Assembly (NCBI GenBank): GCA_964554875.1
Contig: CAZKQJ010000009.1
Location: forward strand, 55,944-119,943
Length of the DNA stretch: 64,000 bases
Source: Marispirochaeta sp964554875
GTDB taxonomy: Bacteria; Spirochaetota; Spirochaetia; JC444; Marispirochaetaceae
Direction: 5' to 3'
Below the pieces are notes generated by a model. The model made no database searches. It was not told the origin of the DNA and saw nothing but the letters and a program-made list of their open reading frames with translations. A program made the translations under genes and the position numbers. Below, in pieces: positions 24,847 to 33,790 of this stretch. Positions within the stretch are counted from its first letter, which is position 1. Each line of letters begins with the position of its first letter.

Positions 24847-25602
24847 ATGAGTCATCATCGTCGCAATCCGGTATATTCCCTGGCTGATCCCGGGGAACAC
24901 TGCTCGCTGGAACTGCGAAAGAAACTGATACACGAAAGCCCTTTCTTTTCCAGCCTTGAACACGGAGAAGTCGATGAAGTAAACAGGCTTTTCCGGGATA
25001 TCGGTTTCTCGGCACATCAGACAATTCTCCGGGAAGGTGAAAAAGCGGAAGCTCTGTTTATCGTGGCCACCGGACTGGTCAAGCTCTACGGTGTCAACGG
25101 TGACGGCGGAACGGTTTTGATCGACATCCTGAAACCAGGAGAGTACTTCGGCTCAGTCGCCGGATTCGGCCCCGACCGCTACGAAGAGACTGCCATCGCC
25201 GCTATGGATTGCTGTCTGCTGAAAATTTCCTCGGAGAATTTTCAGCATGTCCTCAATATGCACCCCCAGGTAGCGGTCAGAACGGTGGAGGTGCTTTCCC
25301 GCAAACTGGGCTTTACCCACGAGCTGCTGAGGCGCCTGGGCTCGTATCCGGCAGAAAACCGCAGCGCCTGGCTGTTGCTGCGACTGAGCGAGAAACTCGG
25401 GCGGCCCTGGGAAGGAAAAATCCTGATAAACGCTCCCGTTTCAAGGGAGGAACTCGCCGCCATGATCGGGATAACCACGGAGACGGCCAGCCGGATCGTC
25501 AGCCGTTTTCATAAGGAAGGTCTCATAGAAAGCGGACGCGGCTGGATTGCTATAAAGGATACCGAAGGATTAAAAAAACTGACGGAAGACGAATTCGACT
25601 GA
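24847..25602 (+). CDS. Crp/Fnr-family transcriptional regulator with FNR-type recognition helix
   Basis: A 251-residue protein: cNMP-binding-like beta-roll (ILREGEKAEALFIVATGLVKLYG, LKPGEYFGSVAGF) and a winged helix with VSREELAAMIGITTETASRIVSRFHKEGLI. The E-x-x-S-R pattern in ETASR is that of FNR, which reads TTGAT half-sites. Only one cysteine (residue 19) lies in the N-terminal part, with a CC pair near residue 123, so an FNR-type 4Fe-4S cluster is unlikely and the effector is open. Start at ATG 24847; the frame is open further upstream inside the LuxR gene. An FNR-like box lies just downstream, before the metal ATPase genes. Confidence 0.88.
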   Translation: MSHHRRNPVYSLADPGEHCSLELRKKLIHESPFFSSLEHGEVDEVNRLFRDIGFSAHQTILREGEKAEALFIVATGLVKLYGVNGDGGTVLIDILKPGEYFGSVAGFGPDRYEETAIAAMDCCLLKISSENFQHVLNMHPQVAVRTVEVLSRKLGFTHELLRRLGSYPAENRSAWLLLRLSEKLGRPWEGKILINAPVSREELAAMIGITTETASRIVSRFHKEGLIESGRGWIAIKDTEGLKKLTEDEFD

Positions 25603-25617
25603 AAAATTTTCCCTTAA

Positions 25618-25631
25618 TTGATCTGGATCAT
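25618..25631. promoter_or_regulatory. FNR-like binding site upstream of the metal-transport genes
   Basis: TTGAT-CTGG-ATCAT matches the FNR consensus TTGAT-N4-ATCAA at 9 of 10 positions. It is centred 64-65 bases before the HMA start codon, and a weak TAATTT lies at 25654-25659, about right for class II activation. The adjacent regulator has the matching recognition residues. Confidence 0.6.
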
Positions 25632-25688
25632 GGTTCACCTTCCCCGCCTCCTGTAATTTATCGCCAGATACATTGCGAGGAGGCAATT

Positions 25689-25904
25689 ATGAAAACACTA
25701 CTGAGAAGCGATCAGTTATCCTGCCCGTCCTGCGTGGCAAAGATCGAAAAAAACCTTATGTCCAACCGGGGCGTACATTACGCCAAGGTCCACTTTAATA
25801 CGGGGCGCATCGAGGTTGAGCATGACGCGGAACAGACATCCCGGGAGGAGCTGGTCAGCGCGGTCAGACAGGCCGGCTATTCAGCCCGTGTGTCTCAGGT
25901 GTGA
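25689..25904 (+). CDS. Heavy-metal-associated (HMA) domain protein, CopZ-like
   Basis: A 71-residue single HMA domain with the metal-binding CPSCVAKIEKNL motif near residue 11 (CxxC) and the usual beta-alpha-beta-beta-alpha-beta pattern. It follows GAGGAGGCAATT with ideal spacing. Stand-alone HMA proteins carry soft metals to a transporter; the stop codon overlaps a possible GTG start of the P-type ATPase, whose own N terminus has no HMA domain. It therefore looks like the detached metal-binding domain of that pump. Confidence 0.9.
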   Translation: MKTLLRSDQLSCPSCVAKIEKNLMSNRGVHYAKVHFNTGRIEVEHDAEQTSREELVSAVRQAGYSARVSQV

Positions 25905-25906
25905 AT

Positions 25907-27778
25907 ATGAAGGCTGCAATATCCGCTATACTCACCAGGATTACCGTAAGCTCCAGGGGAACGGTCATAACGGCGGGGGGGCTCATTATCGCGGCCCTTG
26001 CCGCCAAGGGGCTGCTGCAGAATGAACTGCTGTGGTCCATTCTGATGGCTCTGTCCACGCTGGTATCCGGCATTCCTATAAGCGTGAAGGCCGTCCGGAG
26101 TCTGGCAAACAGGCATATCGGCATTGAACTGCTGGTTTCCCTGGCAGCTGTCGGGGCTCTTGTGATACAGGAATACTGGGAGGCCGCGGCGGTTACCTTT
26201 CTGTTCAATATCGGCGGATACCTTGAAGCCCGCACCATGGCCAGGACCCGCCGGGTAATCGGCGAGCTTATCGAGGTCGCGCCCTCCAAAGCGACCCTCC
26301 TCCGCTCCGGAGCGCAGGTATCCGTACCCATCGAGGAGATCAAAGTCAAGGATACGCTTCTGGTAAAACCCGGGGGACGTATACCCGTTGACGGGATTGT
26401 GAAGAGCGGAACATCCAGAGTCAACGAGAGTGCCATAAGCGGAGAACCCCTGCCTGTTCTCAAGCAGTCCGGGGATACTGTCTTTGCGGGAACCCAGAAC
26501 GAGAACGGGGTACTAACCCTCATTGCCACCGGGGTGGGAGAGGACACTACCCTGGCCCGCATCATACACCGCGTGGAGGAGGCACAGGAAGCGAAAGCCC
26601 CGTCCCAACGCTTTATGGAGAGTTTTGCCCGCTGGTATACCCCCCTGATCATCGGCCTTGCAGGCACAATCTACCTTGTTACCAGCGACCCCGCTTTCGC
26701 CTTGACGGTGCTGGTGATCGGCTGTCCCGGGGCCCTGGTAATTTCTACCCCTGTCTCCATCGTCGCCGGTATTGGAGGGGCAGCGCGGCAGGGCATCCTG
26801 ATGAAGGGCGGTACCCACCTGGAAACAAGCGGCAAAATTAACGCCGTTGCCCTGGACAAAACAGGAACCCTTACCCTGGGGAATCCGAGGGTGGAACGGA
26901 TTGTCCCCCTGGGCGACGAAGAGATCAGCGCCGACCTGCTCCTTTTTTACGCGGCGATTGCAGAAAACGCCTCAGAGCATCCGATAGCAGGAAGAATCGT
27001 ACAAGCAGCGGAAAAAAACGGACCAGTTCCCCATCCGGAAACCGCCGAGGCTGTCGCGGGCAAGGGAATACGAGCCGTCTGGCAGGGAAAGCGCATCCTT
27101 GTGGGCTCCCGGCGATTCATGGAGGAGTCAGGTATTCACACGGATAACACCGACATCGGAAGGTCATATACCGAAGCGGGGGAAACAACAGTGTTCATCG
27201 CCCTGGAGGAAAAACTGATCGGCCTGATAGGCGTCGCCGATCCGCTGCGCACCAAGGCAAAGGAAGCCATAGCCAGGATGCGCTCCAGCGGAGTCAAGCG
27301 CATCGTAATGCTCACCGGGGACAACCGGCACACCGCGGAGGCCCTGGCCCGTGAGGTGGGAATCACCGAAGTGCATGCGGAACTTCTGCCGGAGGAGAAA
27401 CTGGAACAGATCAGGACCCTCCAGAGGGAGGGTTACACAACAGCAATGGTTGGAGACGGCATAAACGACGCACCCGCCCTGGCATGCGCCGATGTAGGAA
27501 TAGCCATGGGAGACGGCGGAACGGATATCGCCATGGAGACAGCAGACATAGCCCTTATGCGGAACGACTTGAGCGTAGTAGCCCGGGCAATAGAACGATC
27601 CCGCGGCACTCTGCGGAATATTCGGCAGAACATCGCGCTGGCCGTATTGACCGTAACGGGACTTTTAATCGGCGTTCTCAGCGGGAACGTCCATATGGCC
27701 GGAGGCATGCTGATTCATGAGGCCTCGGTAATGCTTGTTATATTGAACGGAATGCGTCTTCTGCGGCCGGCGGACTGA
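25907..27778 (+). CDS. P1B-type heavy-metal ATPase with CPG instead of CPC motif
   Basis: A 623-residue pump. Order of motifs: TGES-like SGEP loop (NESAISGEPLP), transmembrane CPG motif in VIGCPGALVISTPVS, phosphorylation site DKTGTLT, the P1B signature SEHPIAG, and the hinge GDGINDAPAL. About eight membrane helices; no N-terminal HMA domain, since that is encoded by the preceding gene. The second metal-site cysteine of the normal CPC motif is Gly, so the ion selectivity cannot be assigned as copper or zinc. Start chosen as ATG 25907; GTG 25901, overlapping the previous stop, is an alternative. Probably under the FNR-like box at 25618. Confidence 0.88.
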   Translation: MKAAISAILTRITVSSRGTVITAGGLIIAALAAKGLLQNELLWSILMALSTLVSGIPISVKAVRSLANRHIGIELLVSLAAVGALVIQEYWEAAAVTFLFNIGGYLEARTMARTRRVIGELIEVAPSKATLLRSGAQVSVPIEEIKVKDTLLVKPGGRIPVDGIVKSGTSRVNESAISGEPLPVLKQSGDTVFAGTQNENGVLTLIATGVGEDTTLARIIHRVEEAQEAKAPSQRFMESFARWYTPLIIGLAGTIYLVTSDPAFALTVLVIGCPGALVISTPVSIVAGIGGAARQGILMKGGTHLETSGKINAVALDKTGTLTLGNPRVERIVPLGDEEISADLLLFYAAIAENASEHPIAGRIVQAAEKNGPVPHPETAEAVAGKGIRAVWQGKRILVGSRRFMEESGIHTDNTDIGRSYTEAGETTVFIALEEKLIGLIGVADPLRTKAKEAIARMRSSGVKRIVMLTGDNRHTAEALAREVGITEVHAELLPEEKLEQIRTLQREGYTTAMVGDGINDAPALACADVGIAMGDGGTDIAMETADIALMRNDLSVVARAIERSRGTLRNIRQNIALAVLTVTGLLIGVLSGNVHMAGGMLIHEASVMLVILNGMRLLRPAD

Positions 27779-27791
27779 AGGGCCGCAGAAG
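27758..27791. terminator. Bidirectional hairpin between the ATPase and MFS genes
   Basis: CTTCTGCGGCC (27758-27768) pairs perfectly over 11 bases with GGCCGCAGAAG (27781-27791), with a 12-base loop that contains the ATPase stop codon. It lies exactly between two convergent genes. No long T run follows on either strand. Confidence 0.55.
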
Positions 27792-27799
27792 AAATCCTC

Positions 27800-29056
27800 T
27801 TACGCTTCGGTACGGAACCGGACCAGTGGATATACCAGAGCAGGGACAAGGGCCGCCAGCAGCATCGCCGAACCTATGCCAAGGCGGTCGGCGGCCAGCC
27901 CGAAGAGGGGCGACAGTACAGCGATCATCAGGGTCTTGAGCTGACTCTCCCCGGAGAGCCCGGTGGCCATTACCGAGCCTCTGATGCGATCGCTTATAAA
28001 ACCCAGAGTCGCCGGACGCCGAAGGTTTTCCAGCAAATAGTAGACTACAAAAAGGATAACAGCCAGGGCCGGAATATTAATGTTCAGAAAGAAGGCGATT
28101 CCGACAACCGCCGCTACACCGCTCACATAGGTTATATTGAGCCCGGTAATCCTGTCGGGAAACAGGGAGTGAAACTGGGAAGACCTGCTGCTGGCAATGC
28201 TTGTAAGGAGGTACAGAATCGTGTATACCACCCCCGACATAATCGCCACTCGCTGATTTCCTTCCATCATGGTAAACAGCGGCAGGGCCAGGGCCAGGTT
28301 CTTCAGGATAGGCTGCACATAATCCTTTACGGTCTTGAACAGGCCGTCGAATAGGCTGGAGTTGACCAGGGCACGACGGATCTTCGGCTCTGTGAACAGT
28401 CCGATAAAGTTTCTGACCGTGGCAAGCACATCCTTCCACCCCTTTTTTCGCTGTTCCTCGTCGCACTCCTCCTCGTCACAGGAGAAATCAAGTTCCTTCG
28501 GGTAACTGGCGATAAGCACCATTCCCGCCAGATAGGGAATGATGCTCCAGAGAAAAACCGAACGGAAACTCCCGGAGAAGAACACCAGCAGGGCGGCTAT
28601 TATCGCGGAAATCGCCGAGCCTCTCTGCGACCAGGCCCGGGTATGTCCGTAGTAGGCTACTTTCAGATCGGCCATGTTGTTGATTTTCAGGTATTCCATG
28701 ATCATGGCCTTGTGGGTACCGGAACGGAAGCTCTCTCCCAGGGCGAAGAATACCATGGCTCCGATATAAACCCAGTAGTCCGGGAAGAAATAAAACAGAG
28801 CAAAGCTGGCAATATAGCCTGCAAAGGCAAAAAGCATGGCGCTTCGTCGGCCAAGGGTGTCGGCGATAATGCCCGTGGGGATTTCGGTAATATTGGTAAT
28901 AATCTCCCGCACCGAATAGAGCACACCTATCTGGAAAAAGCTGATCCCCATCTCGCGAAAAAAGAGCACCAGGAAAGGATCGAAAAACTGAAGGTTTTTA
29001 ACGAAACCGTAGAGAGAGAATTTCCAGTACTGCAGATCGCGTTTGAACTCCGTCAT
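27800..29056 (-). CDS. Major facilitator superfamily transporter
   Basis: A 418-residue protein with about 12 membrane helices in two halves separated by an acidic cytoplasmic loop (FSCDEEECDEEQRKKGWKDV near residue 195). The segment TEIPTGIIADTLGRRSAMLF is the loop 2-3 motif of MFS exporters (GxxaDrxGrr). Its start overlaps the upstream EamA gene by 4 bases, so the two are co-translated. Drug/sugar exporter subclasses cannot be separated from sequence alone; substrate unknown. Confidence 0.85.
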   Translation of the reverse strand: MTEFKRDLQYWKFSLYGFVKNLQFFDPFLVLFFREMGISFFQIGVLYSVREIITNITEIPTGIIADTLGRRSAMLFAFAGYIASFALFYFFPDYWVYIGAMVFFALGESFRSGTHKAMIMEYLKINNMADLKVAYYGHTRAWSQRGSAISAIIAALLVFFSGSFRSVFLWSIIPYLAGMVLIASYPKELDFSCDEEECDEEQRKKGWKDVLATVRNFIGLFTEPKIRRALVNSSLFDGLFKTVKDYVQPILKNLALALPLFTMMEGNQRVAIMSGVVYTILYLLTSIASSRSSQFHSLFPDRITGLNITYVSGVAAVVGIAFFLNINIPALAVILFVVYYLLENLRRPATLGFISDRIRGSVMATGLSGESQLKTLMIAVLSPLFGLAADRLGIGSAMLLAALVPALVYPLVRFRTEA

Positions 29057-29976
29057 CGGGAACTCCTGTTTGCCGGGTAGAAGAAATAGATAATCGCCGA
29101 AGCAATCAGGACCATGCCGCTGAATACCGGCCAGCTGGGGTCGTCCCCGGGAATAATAAGCCAGCTCAGAGCGGCCCCCGCCACGGGAATCAGAAACTGC
29201 CAGATGCCGATGACCGAGACCTTCTCCCCCCGAACAGACAGAAGATAAAACCAGATCGAAAAAGCCGCAGCGGAAAGAAAGCCAAGGTAGGTCAGGGCCC
29301 CCCAGAATACAGGAACGGAGGGAAAGACAAAGGCTCCTTCGACAAAACGGGAGATCCCAAGCAGCATAAGTCCGCCCAGCATAAACTGAGAACTGGTGAG
29401 AACCATGGAGTTCATGGCACCCCGGGAATGATACACGACAATCTGGCCGAGAACATTCGCGAAGCTGGCGCCGAGCATAAGAAAAATGCCGATCAGCTCG
29501 GGTCCGCCGATTTCCCCCGGGGAGCCGCCATTTCGGGTCACACTCAAAAGGACAATGCCGGCAAAACCGATTCCCAGACTCACAAGCATCCGCCGGCCCA
29601 TTTTGTCATCCTTCAGAAGTACATGAGCCGCCAGGGCCGCCCACAGGGGGAGCATGCCGTTTACCACGGCACCCACGGAACCGGGGACCAGATTGAGGGA
29701 GAGGAAAAAGAGGGAGTAGAGCAGCACTGTCTGGAAAATTCCGACCTTGAAGGGCAGCAGCGGAGCCCCCTGCAGTTCCCGGAGATAGTTCAGCGGCGAG
29801 CCGGCCAGGGGGATCAGCAGAATCCCTGCGAGGGTAAAACGGAGACCCGCAAAAAATAGAGGCGGAGCGTACAGCAGACCTGTTTTGACCCCGGCGAAGG
29901 CACTGGACCAGAGCAGGCATGACGCCATCGCCAGAGCCCAGGAAGGTATTCTGTGTGAATGACCCGGATTTGACAC
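29053..29976 (-). CDS. EamA/DMT-family transporter
   Basis: A 307-residue protein with about ten membrane helices arranged as two EamA repeats (ASCLLWSSAFAGVKTGLLYAPPLFFAGLRFTLAG at the start, LMLGASFANVLGQIVVY opening the second). The start is GTG 29976, with AAAGGA before it. The family exports amino acids, nucleosides or other metabolites. Forms an operon with the MFS gene; promoter at 30011-30039. Confidence 0.85.
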   Translation of the reverse strand: MSNPGHSHRIPSWALAMASCLLWSSAFAGVKTGLLYAPPLFFAGLRFTLAGILLIPLAGSPLNYLRELQGAPLLPFKVGIFQTVLLYSLFFLSLNLVPGSVGAVVNGMLPLWAALAAHVLLKDDKMGRRMLVSLGIGFAGIVLLSVTRNGGSPGEIGGPELIGIFLMLGASFANVLGQIVVYHSRGAMNSMVLTSSQFMLGGLMLLGISRFVEGAFVFPSVPVFWGALTYLGFLSAAAFSIWFYLLSVRGEKVSVIGIWQFLIPVAGAALSWLIIPGDDPSWPVFSGMVLIASAIIYFFYPANRSSR

Positions 29977-30010
29977 TTTGATTCCTTTGTCATCAAATAT
30001 TTAAAAATGC

Positions 30011-30039
30011 ATAGTAGAGAATGAGCCGGGAAAAATCAA
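30011..30039 (-). promoter_or_regulatory. Sigma-70 promoter of the EamA-MFS operon
   Basis: On the minus strand TTGATT (30039-30034) and TACTAT (30016-30011) are 17 bases apart, 35 bases ahead of the GTG start. Confidence 0.55.
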
Positions 30040-30074
30040 TGATTGAAGGGATTTGACAGGTTTAAAAACAGCTC

Positions 30075-31538
30075 TCAGAGCAGGGGGGCAATCATCCTGA
30101 AGAAGGAATTCCGCAGTTTTTTTGGAATACTCATAGTATCAACGTCCTGCCGGCTTATCTTTCTGCAGAATCGAAGGTACTCATGAAACTTTTCTTCCAG
30201 CTGCCTAGCAATATCAACATCATAAAAGAAGGCGTTGAGTTCATAATCCAGGTGAAAACTCCTGACATCAAGATTACAGCTGCCGATGGTAGCTATGGAA
30301 CTGTCGGCGCAAAGTGTTTTGGAGTGAAAGAAACCATCCTGATACAGGTAGATATTCACACCGGCATTAAGAAGCTCCTCAAAATAGGTGTGGGCGACCC
30401 AGAAAGGGACCCGTTTATCCGGTACCCCGGTCATCATGACATTGACATCAACCCCCGAGAGGGCGGCAGTTGTTAGAGCGTTGGTAATGGTAGCTTCAGG
30501 CACAAAATAGGGGCTCTGAATATAGATGCGGTGGTTGGCGTTATGGATAAGATTGGCATACATCATTCTGAGACTGTTCCAGTCTGAATCAGGGCCGCTG
30601 CATACGATCTGCATGGGCAACTGTGCGGCCCTTCCCCGCCGCCGCCCCTCTTCCGGAAAAAAACGCTGATCCTGAATCATCTCACCCCCGGAATTGTACC
30701 AGTCAGAAAGAAAGACCGCCTGCAGAAGCTGCACCGATTCACCCTCAAGGCGAATATGGGTATCCCGCCAGCTGTTGAAATACCGGCCGCCGCTTATGTA
30801 CTCGACACCTATATTCATTCCCCCTGTATAGCCGACCTGTCCATCTATGACGATAATCTTGCGGTGATTACGATAGTTCAGGAGCCTTCCGGAAAGCACG
30901 TTCATGGGGTCAAGAAAATACCTGGTTTCGATGGGGGACTCCCGGAGTTCCCGCTTGAACTTCCAGCTCATCTTGTTGAAACACCCTACTCCGTCAAAAA
31001 GGAGCCGCACCTTGACCCCTTCAGCAGCCTTGCGCAACAGAACATCGCGGATTCTTCTGCCGAGTTCATCGGAGCGATATATGTATACCTCCAGGTGTAT
31101 GGAGTCCTGTGCGCTTTCCAGGTCGGAAAGCAGATCCTCAACAAAATGTCGTCCCTCGTAATAGGTCGTTACCTGGTTGTACAGGGTGATAATCGAGTTT
31201 CCGGCCCTCAGGGCAAGATTAATCGATTTAGCTATGTCATTATCCATGGAATCCCAGTCATTCCTGAGAAAATCCATCTGCTGCTCCAGGATCGGTCCCA
31301 GCAGGGTTTCGAAGGTTTTCTCCGGAAGAAGCTTCATGATTTTGCGCTTTTTCCAGTTAATCCCGCCAAGAATATACATCCCCGCTCCGACATAGGGCAG
31401 GAAATAGATGGCCAGCAGCCAGGCTATGGAGACCTCCGGGGCCTTGTTATCCAGAAGAATGCGGATAGTGAGAGAAACGACAAACAAGGCATACAGGTAT
31501 ACCAGTACCGAGGTTGGAGAAAGAAAGTCCCCAGCCAT
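30075..31538 (-). CDS. cls: Cardiolipin synthase
   Basis: A 487-residue phospholipase-D-family enzyme. Two N-terminal membrane helices (VLVYLYALFVVSLTIRILL; IAWLLAIYFLPYVGAGMYIL) precede two HKD active sites: HRKIIVIDGQVGYTGGMN and HSKTLCADSSIATIGSCN. It makes cardiolipin from phosphatidylglycerol in the inner membrane. Start placed at ATG 31538, right behind AAGGAGTG; an earlier in-frame ATG is not preceded by a ribosome site. Divergent from the phosphatase gene. Confidence 0.93.
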   Translation of the reverse strand: MAGDFLSPTSVLVYLYALFVVSLTIRILLDNKAPEVSIAWLLAIYFLPYVGAGMYILGGINWKKRKIMKLLPEKTFETLLGPILEQQMDFLRNDWDSMDNDIAKSINLALRAGNSIITLYNQVTTYYEGRHFVEDLLSDLESAQDSIHLEVYIYRSDELGRRIRDVLLRKAAEGVKVRLLFDGVGCFNKMSWKFKRELRESPIETRYFLDPMNVLSGRLLNYRNHRKIIVIDGQVGYTGGMNIGVEYISGGRYFNSWRDTHIRLEGESVQLLQAVFLSDWYNSGGEMIQDQRFFPEEGRRRGRAAQLPMQIVCSGPDSDWNSLRMMYANLIHNANHRIYIQSPYFVPEATITNALTTAALSGVDVNVMMTGVPDKRVPFWVAHTYFEELLNAGVNIYLYQDGFFHSKTLCADSSIATIGSCNLDVRSFHLDYELNAFFYDVDIARQLEEKFHEYLRFCRKISRQDVDTMSIPKKLRNSFFRMIAPLL

Positions 31539-31572
31539 ATGTGTCACTCCTTGCATAAAAAAACTTGAAACC

Positions 31573-31602
31573 ATTGTACACGAGCATTTAAAAAATTACC
31601 AA
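31573..31602 (-). promoter_or_regulatory. Sigma-70 promoter of the cardiolipin synthase gene
   Basis: Minus-strand TTGGTA (31602-31597) and TACAAT (31578-31573) with an 18-base spacer, about 35 bases before the ATG. Confidence 0.5.
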
Positions 31603-31625
31603 TAAGCTTTCTGTATCGGCTGGTT

Positions 31626-31656
31626 TTGACAAGAGCCCCCGAAAGAAGCATACTAT
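31626..31656 (+). promoter_or_regulatory. Possible promoter of the phosphatase gene, implying a leaderless transcript
   Basis: TTGACA (31626-31631, perfect) and TACTAT (31651-31656) with a long 19-base spacer. Transcription would begin within a base or two of the ATG at 31662, and no ribosome site is seen there. Confidence 0.4.
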
Positions 31657-31661
31657 TAAGC

Positions 31662-32180
31662 ATGACACAGTTAGATGTTCTTGAGATAAGGGGCAGACAT
31701 TCAGTCATACTGTCTGCCCATCCGCTGGAGAACGTTTCGCACAAGAGAGATTTCCCGGGGGAACTCCAGTCATTTTCTGCAGAACTTAAGAAGCTGGAAG
31801 TAGGGTCCGTTACCGTTCTTTTACCGCGAGAAGAGTTTCTCGGAGACTACGATGGCATCGATCTGATAGAAGAATACAACCGTTCAGGCTTCGGGGTAAT
31901 CCACTTTCCCCTGGAGAATTTCGGTACCCCCCGGGGCTTGGTGGTCTTTGATGAGATCATGACCCGTATATCCGAAAAACTGTTAAAGATGAATGTACTG
32001 ATCCACTGTAAGACGGGATGCAGCCGCACCGCAATGGTGGCAGCGGGAGTACTGATCAAGCTCGGCAGCACTGCAGCCCAGTCAATATCGGCTGTGCATG
32101 CCGCCCGGCCCTCTACAAATCTCACTGTCAACCAGATTCAGTTTCTCCGGGAATATCAGCGGTATCTCTCAACATCCTAG
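31662..32180 (+). CDS. Dual-specificity/tyrosine phosphatase-like protein
   Basis: A 172-residue soluble protein with the cysteine phosphatase loop HCKTGCSRTAMV (HCxxGxxR) around residue 120, followed by a helix as in cyclin-dependent-kinase-inhibitor-3/dual-specificity folds. An Asp in the segment GDYDGID may be the general acid but lies earlier than usual, so that is uncertain. Start ATG 31662 fits the fold; the frame is open 12 codons further. The substrate (phosphoprotein, phosphoinositide or nucleotide) is not known. Confidence 0.8.
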   Translation: MTQLDVLEIRGRHSVILSAHPLENVSHKRDFPGELQSFSAELKKLEVGSVTVLLPREEFLGDYDGIDLIEEYNRSGFGVIHFPLENFGTPRGLVVFDEIMTRISEKLLKMNVLIHCKTGCSRTAMVAAGVLIKLGSTAAQSISAVHAARPSTNLTVNQIQFLREYQRYLSTS

Positions 32181-32388
32181 ATATTTTTCCTCATCTCCCC
32201 CACAGCAAATCCTACACATTAGAAATCAACCGGAAGCAATAACTACATTTCTGTAGGCTCTTGTCCATCTTATTACAAACAGGTAGATCAACAAAACAGA
32301 AATAACATACCAGCATCGAAAATCAATTACTTTTCCGGCAACAAAATAGCTTTGCCCGCTCTGACGCCCGGCACTCGTTAATACAATA

Positions 32389-32404
32389 TGGCACAACTCT
32401 TGCT
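32389..32404 (+). promoter_or_regulatory. Sigma-54 promoter of amt-glnK
   Basis: TGGCAC-AACTC-TTGCT matches the -24/-12 sigma-54 consensus (GG and GC separated by 10 bases). Start of transcription would fall near 32415, 22 bases before the GTG of amt. No clear NtrC enhancer palindrome was found in 32190-32380. Confidence 0.8.
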
Positions 32405-32436
32405 TTCTTACAGGCAATACAGCCCTGGAGGAAATT

Positions 32437-33780
32437 GTGAATAATGGAACTCGAAATGGAAGAATCAAAGCCCTGCTGATTCTACTGATTATGGCGCTAA
32501 GCGCAGGCGCTTCGCTCTACGCACAGACGATGGAAGACTGGGAGACAATCAGAGTGGGTCTGGATACCGTGTGGGTTCTTCTAGCAGCTTTTCTGGTCTT
32601 TTTCATGCAGGCCGGTTTTGGAATGGTGGAGGCCGGGTTTATCCGTGCAAAGAATACGGCCAACATACTGACAAAGAACTTTCTCGACTTTTGCATGGCA
32701 TCCATCGCCTTTTTTATCCTGGGCTATGGACTCATGTTCGGCAGTGGTAACGGCTTTATCGGCTTTTCGGGCTTTTTGATGATTGGAGCAGAAAGCGGGG
32801 CCGACGTTCCGCTCTACGCCTTCTGGCTGTTCCAGGCGGCCTTTGTAGGAGCCGCGGCGACAATTGTGGCGGGAGGAATGGCGGAGCGCATGAGATTCCC
32901 TGCCTATCTTATTTACTCCTTTATAGTGTCAGCCCTGGTCTACCCAGTTATTGGACATTGGGTATGGGGCGGCGGCTGGCTCGCTGAACTTAACTTCGCC
33001 GACTTCGCGGGATCCGCGGTAGTTCACACAACCGGAGGTGTGGCAGCCCTGGTGGGAACCATCATCCTCGGACCGCGGACAGGAAAATATCGTGCCGACG
33101 GAAAACCGAACGTTCTCGGCAGCCACAATATTCCCATCGCGGCCCTGGGAGTGTTTATTCTCTGGTTCGGATGGTTCGGCTTTAACCCCGGATCGAGCCT
33201 GGGAGTCGGCGACGGTTCGCTCATTGCCCTGGTAGCCATCAACACCAACCTCGCAGCGGCAGCCGGGGCAATCGGTGCGATGATTACCGTGTGGATCAAG
33301 GTCGGCAAACCCGATCTGTCGCTGATCATGAACGGAGCCCTTGCAGGTCTGGTTGCAATAACCGCTCCCTGCGCCTTCGTTTCTCCAGTCTCGGCTATAA
33401 TCATCGGGGGAATCGGCGGTTTTCTGGTAGTCCTGGCGACTCTTGGCCTTGACGATCTGAAAATCGACGATCCCGTCGGCGCTTTTCCCGTGCATGGCGT
33501 CAACGGCATGTGGGGAGCCGTATCCGTCGGACTCTTCGGTCGACAGTCCCTCGGGCTCGCCGGCGAAGGATTCTTATTCGGCGGAGGATTCAGCCAGCTC
33601 GGCATTCAGCTTCTTGGTACCATCACCATCGCGATCTTTGTTTTTATAAGCATGGGCATCGTATTCCTTGCCCTGAAGAAGACAATCGGCCTAAGAGTCA
33701 GTGCCATGGAAGAATACCGGGGCCTGGATATCGGCGAACACGGAGTGGAGTCGTATAACGGATTCCAGATAATCGAATAG
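32437..33780 (+). CDS. amt: Ammonium transporter Amt
   Basis: A 447-residue Amt/Rh protein with an N-terminal signal-like helix (LLILLIMALSAGASLYAQ) and eleven core helices. The pore motifs are present: FFMQAGFGMVEAGFIRAKNT, DFAGSAVVHTTGGVAALVG with the conserved Asp and first pore His, and VHGVNGMWG with the second His. Start is GTG 32437 behind GGAGG. It imports ammonium when nitrogen is scarce. Sigma-54 promoter upstream and glnK 11 bases downstream give the classical nitrogen-control pair. Confidence 0.95.
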   Translation: MNNGTRNGRIKALLILLIMALSAGASLYAQTMEDWETIRVGLDTVWVLLAAFLVFFMQAGFGMVEAGFIRAKNTANILTKNFLDFCMASIAFFILGYGLMFGSGNGFIGFSGFLMIGAESGADVPLYAFWLFQAAFVGAAATIVAGGMAERMRFPAYLIYSFIVSALVYPVIGHWVWGGGWLAELNFADFAGSAVVHTTGGVAALVGTIILGPRTGKYRADGKPNVLGSHNIPIAALGVFILWFGWFGFNPGSSLGVGDGSLIALVAINTNLAAAAGAIGAMITVWIKVGKPDLSLIMNGALAGLVAITAPCAFVSPVSAIIIGGIGGFLVVLATLGLDDLKIDDPVGAFPVHGVNGMWGAVSVGLFGRQSLGLAGEGFLFGGGFSQLGIQLLGTITIAIFVFISMGIVFLALKKTIGLRVSAMEEYRGLDIGEHGVESYNGFQIIE

Positions 33781-33790
33781 GGAGAGAACA

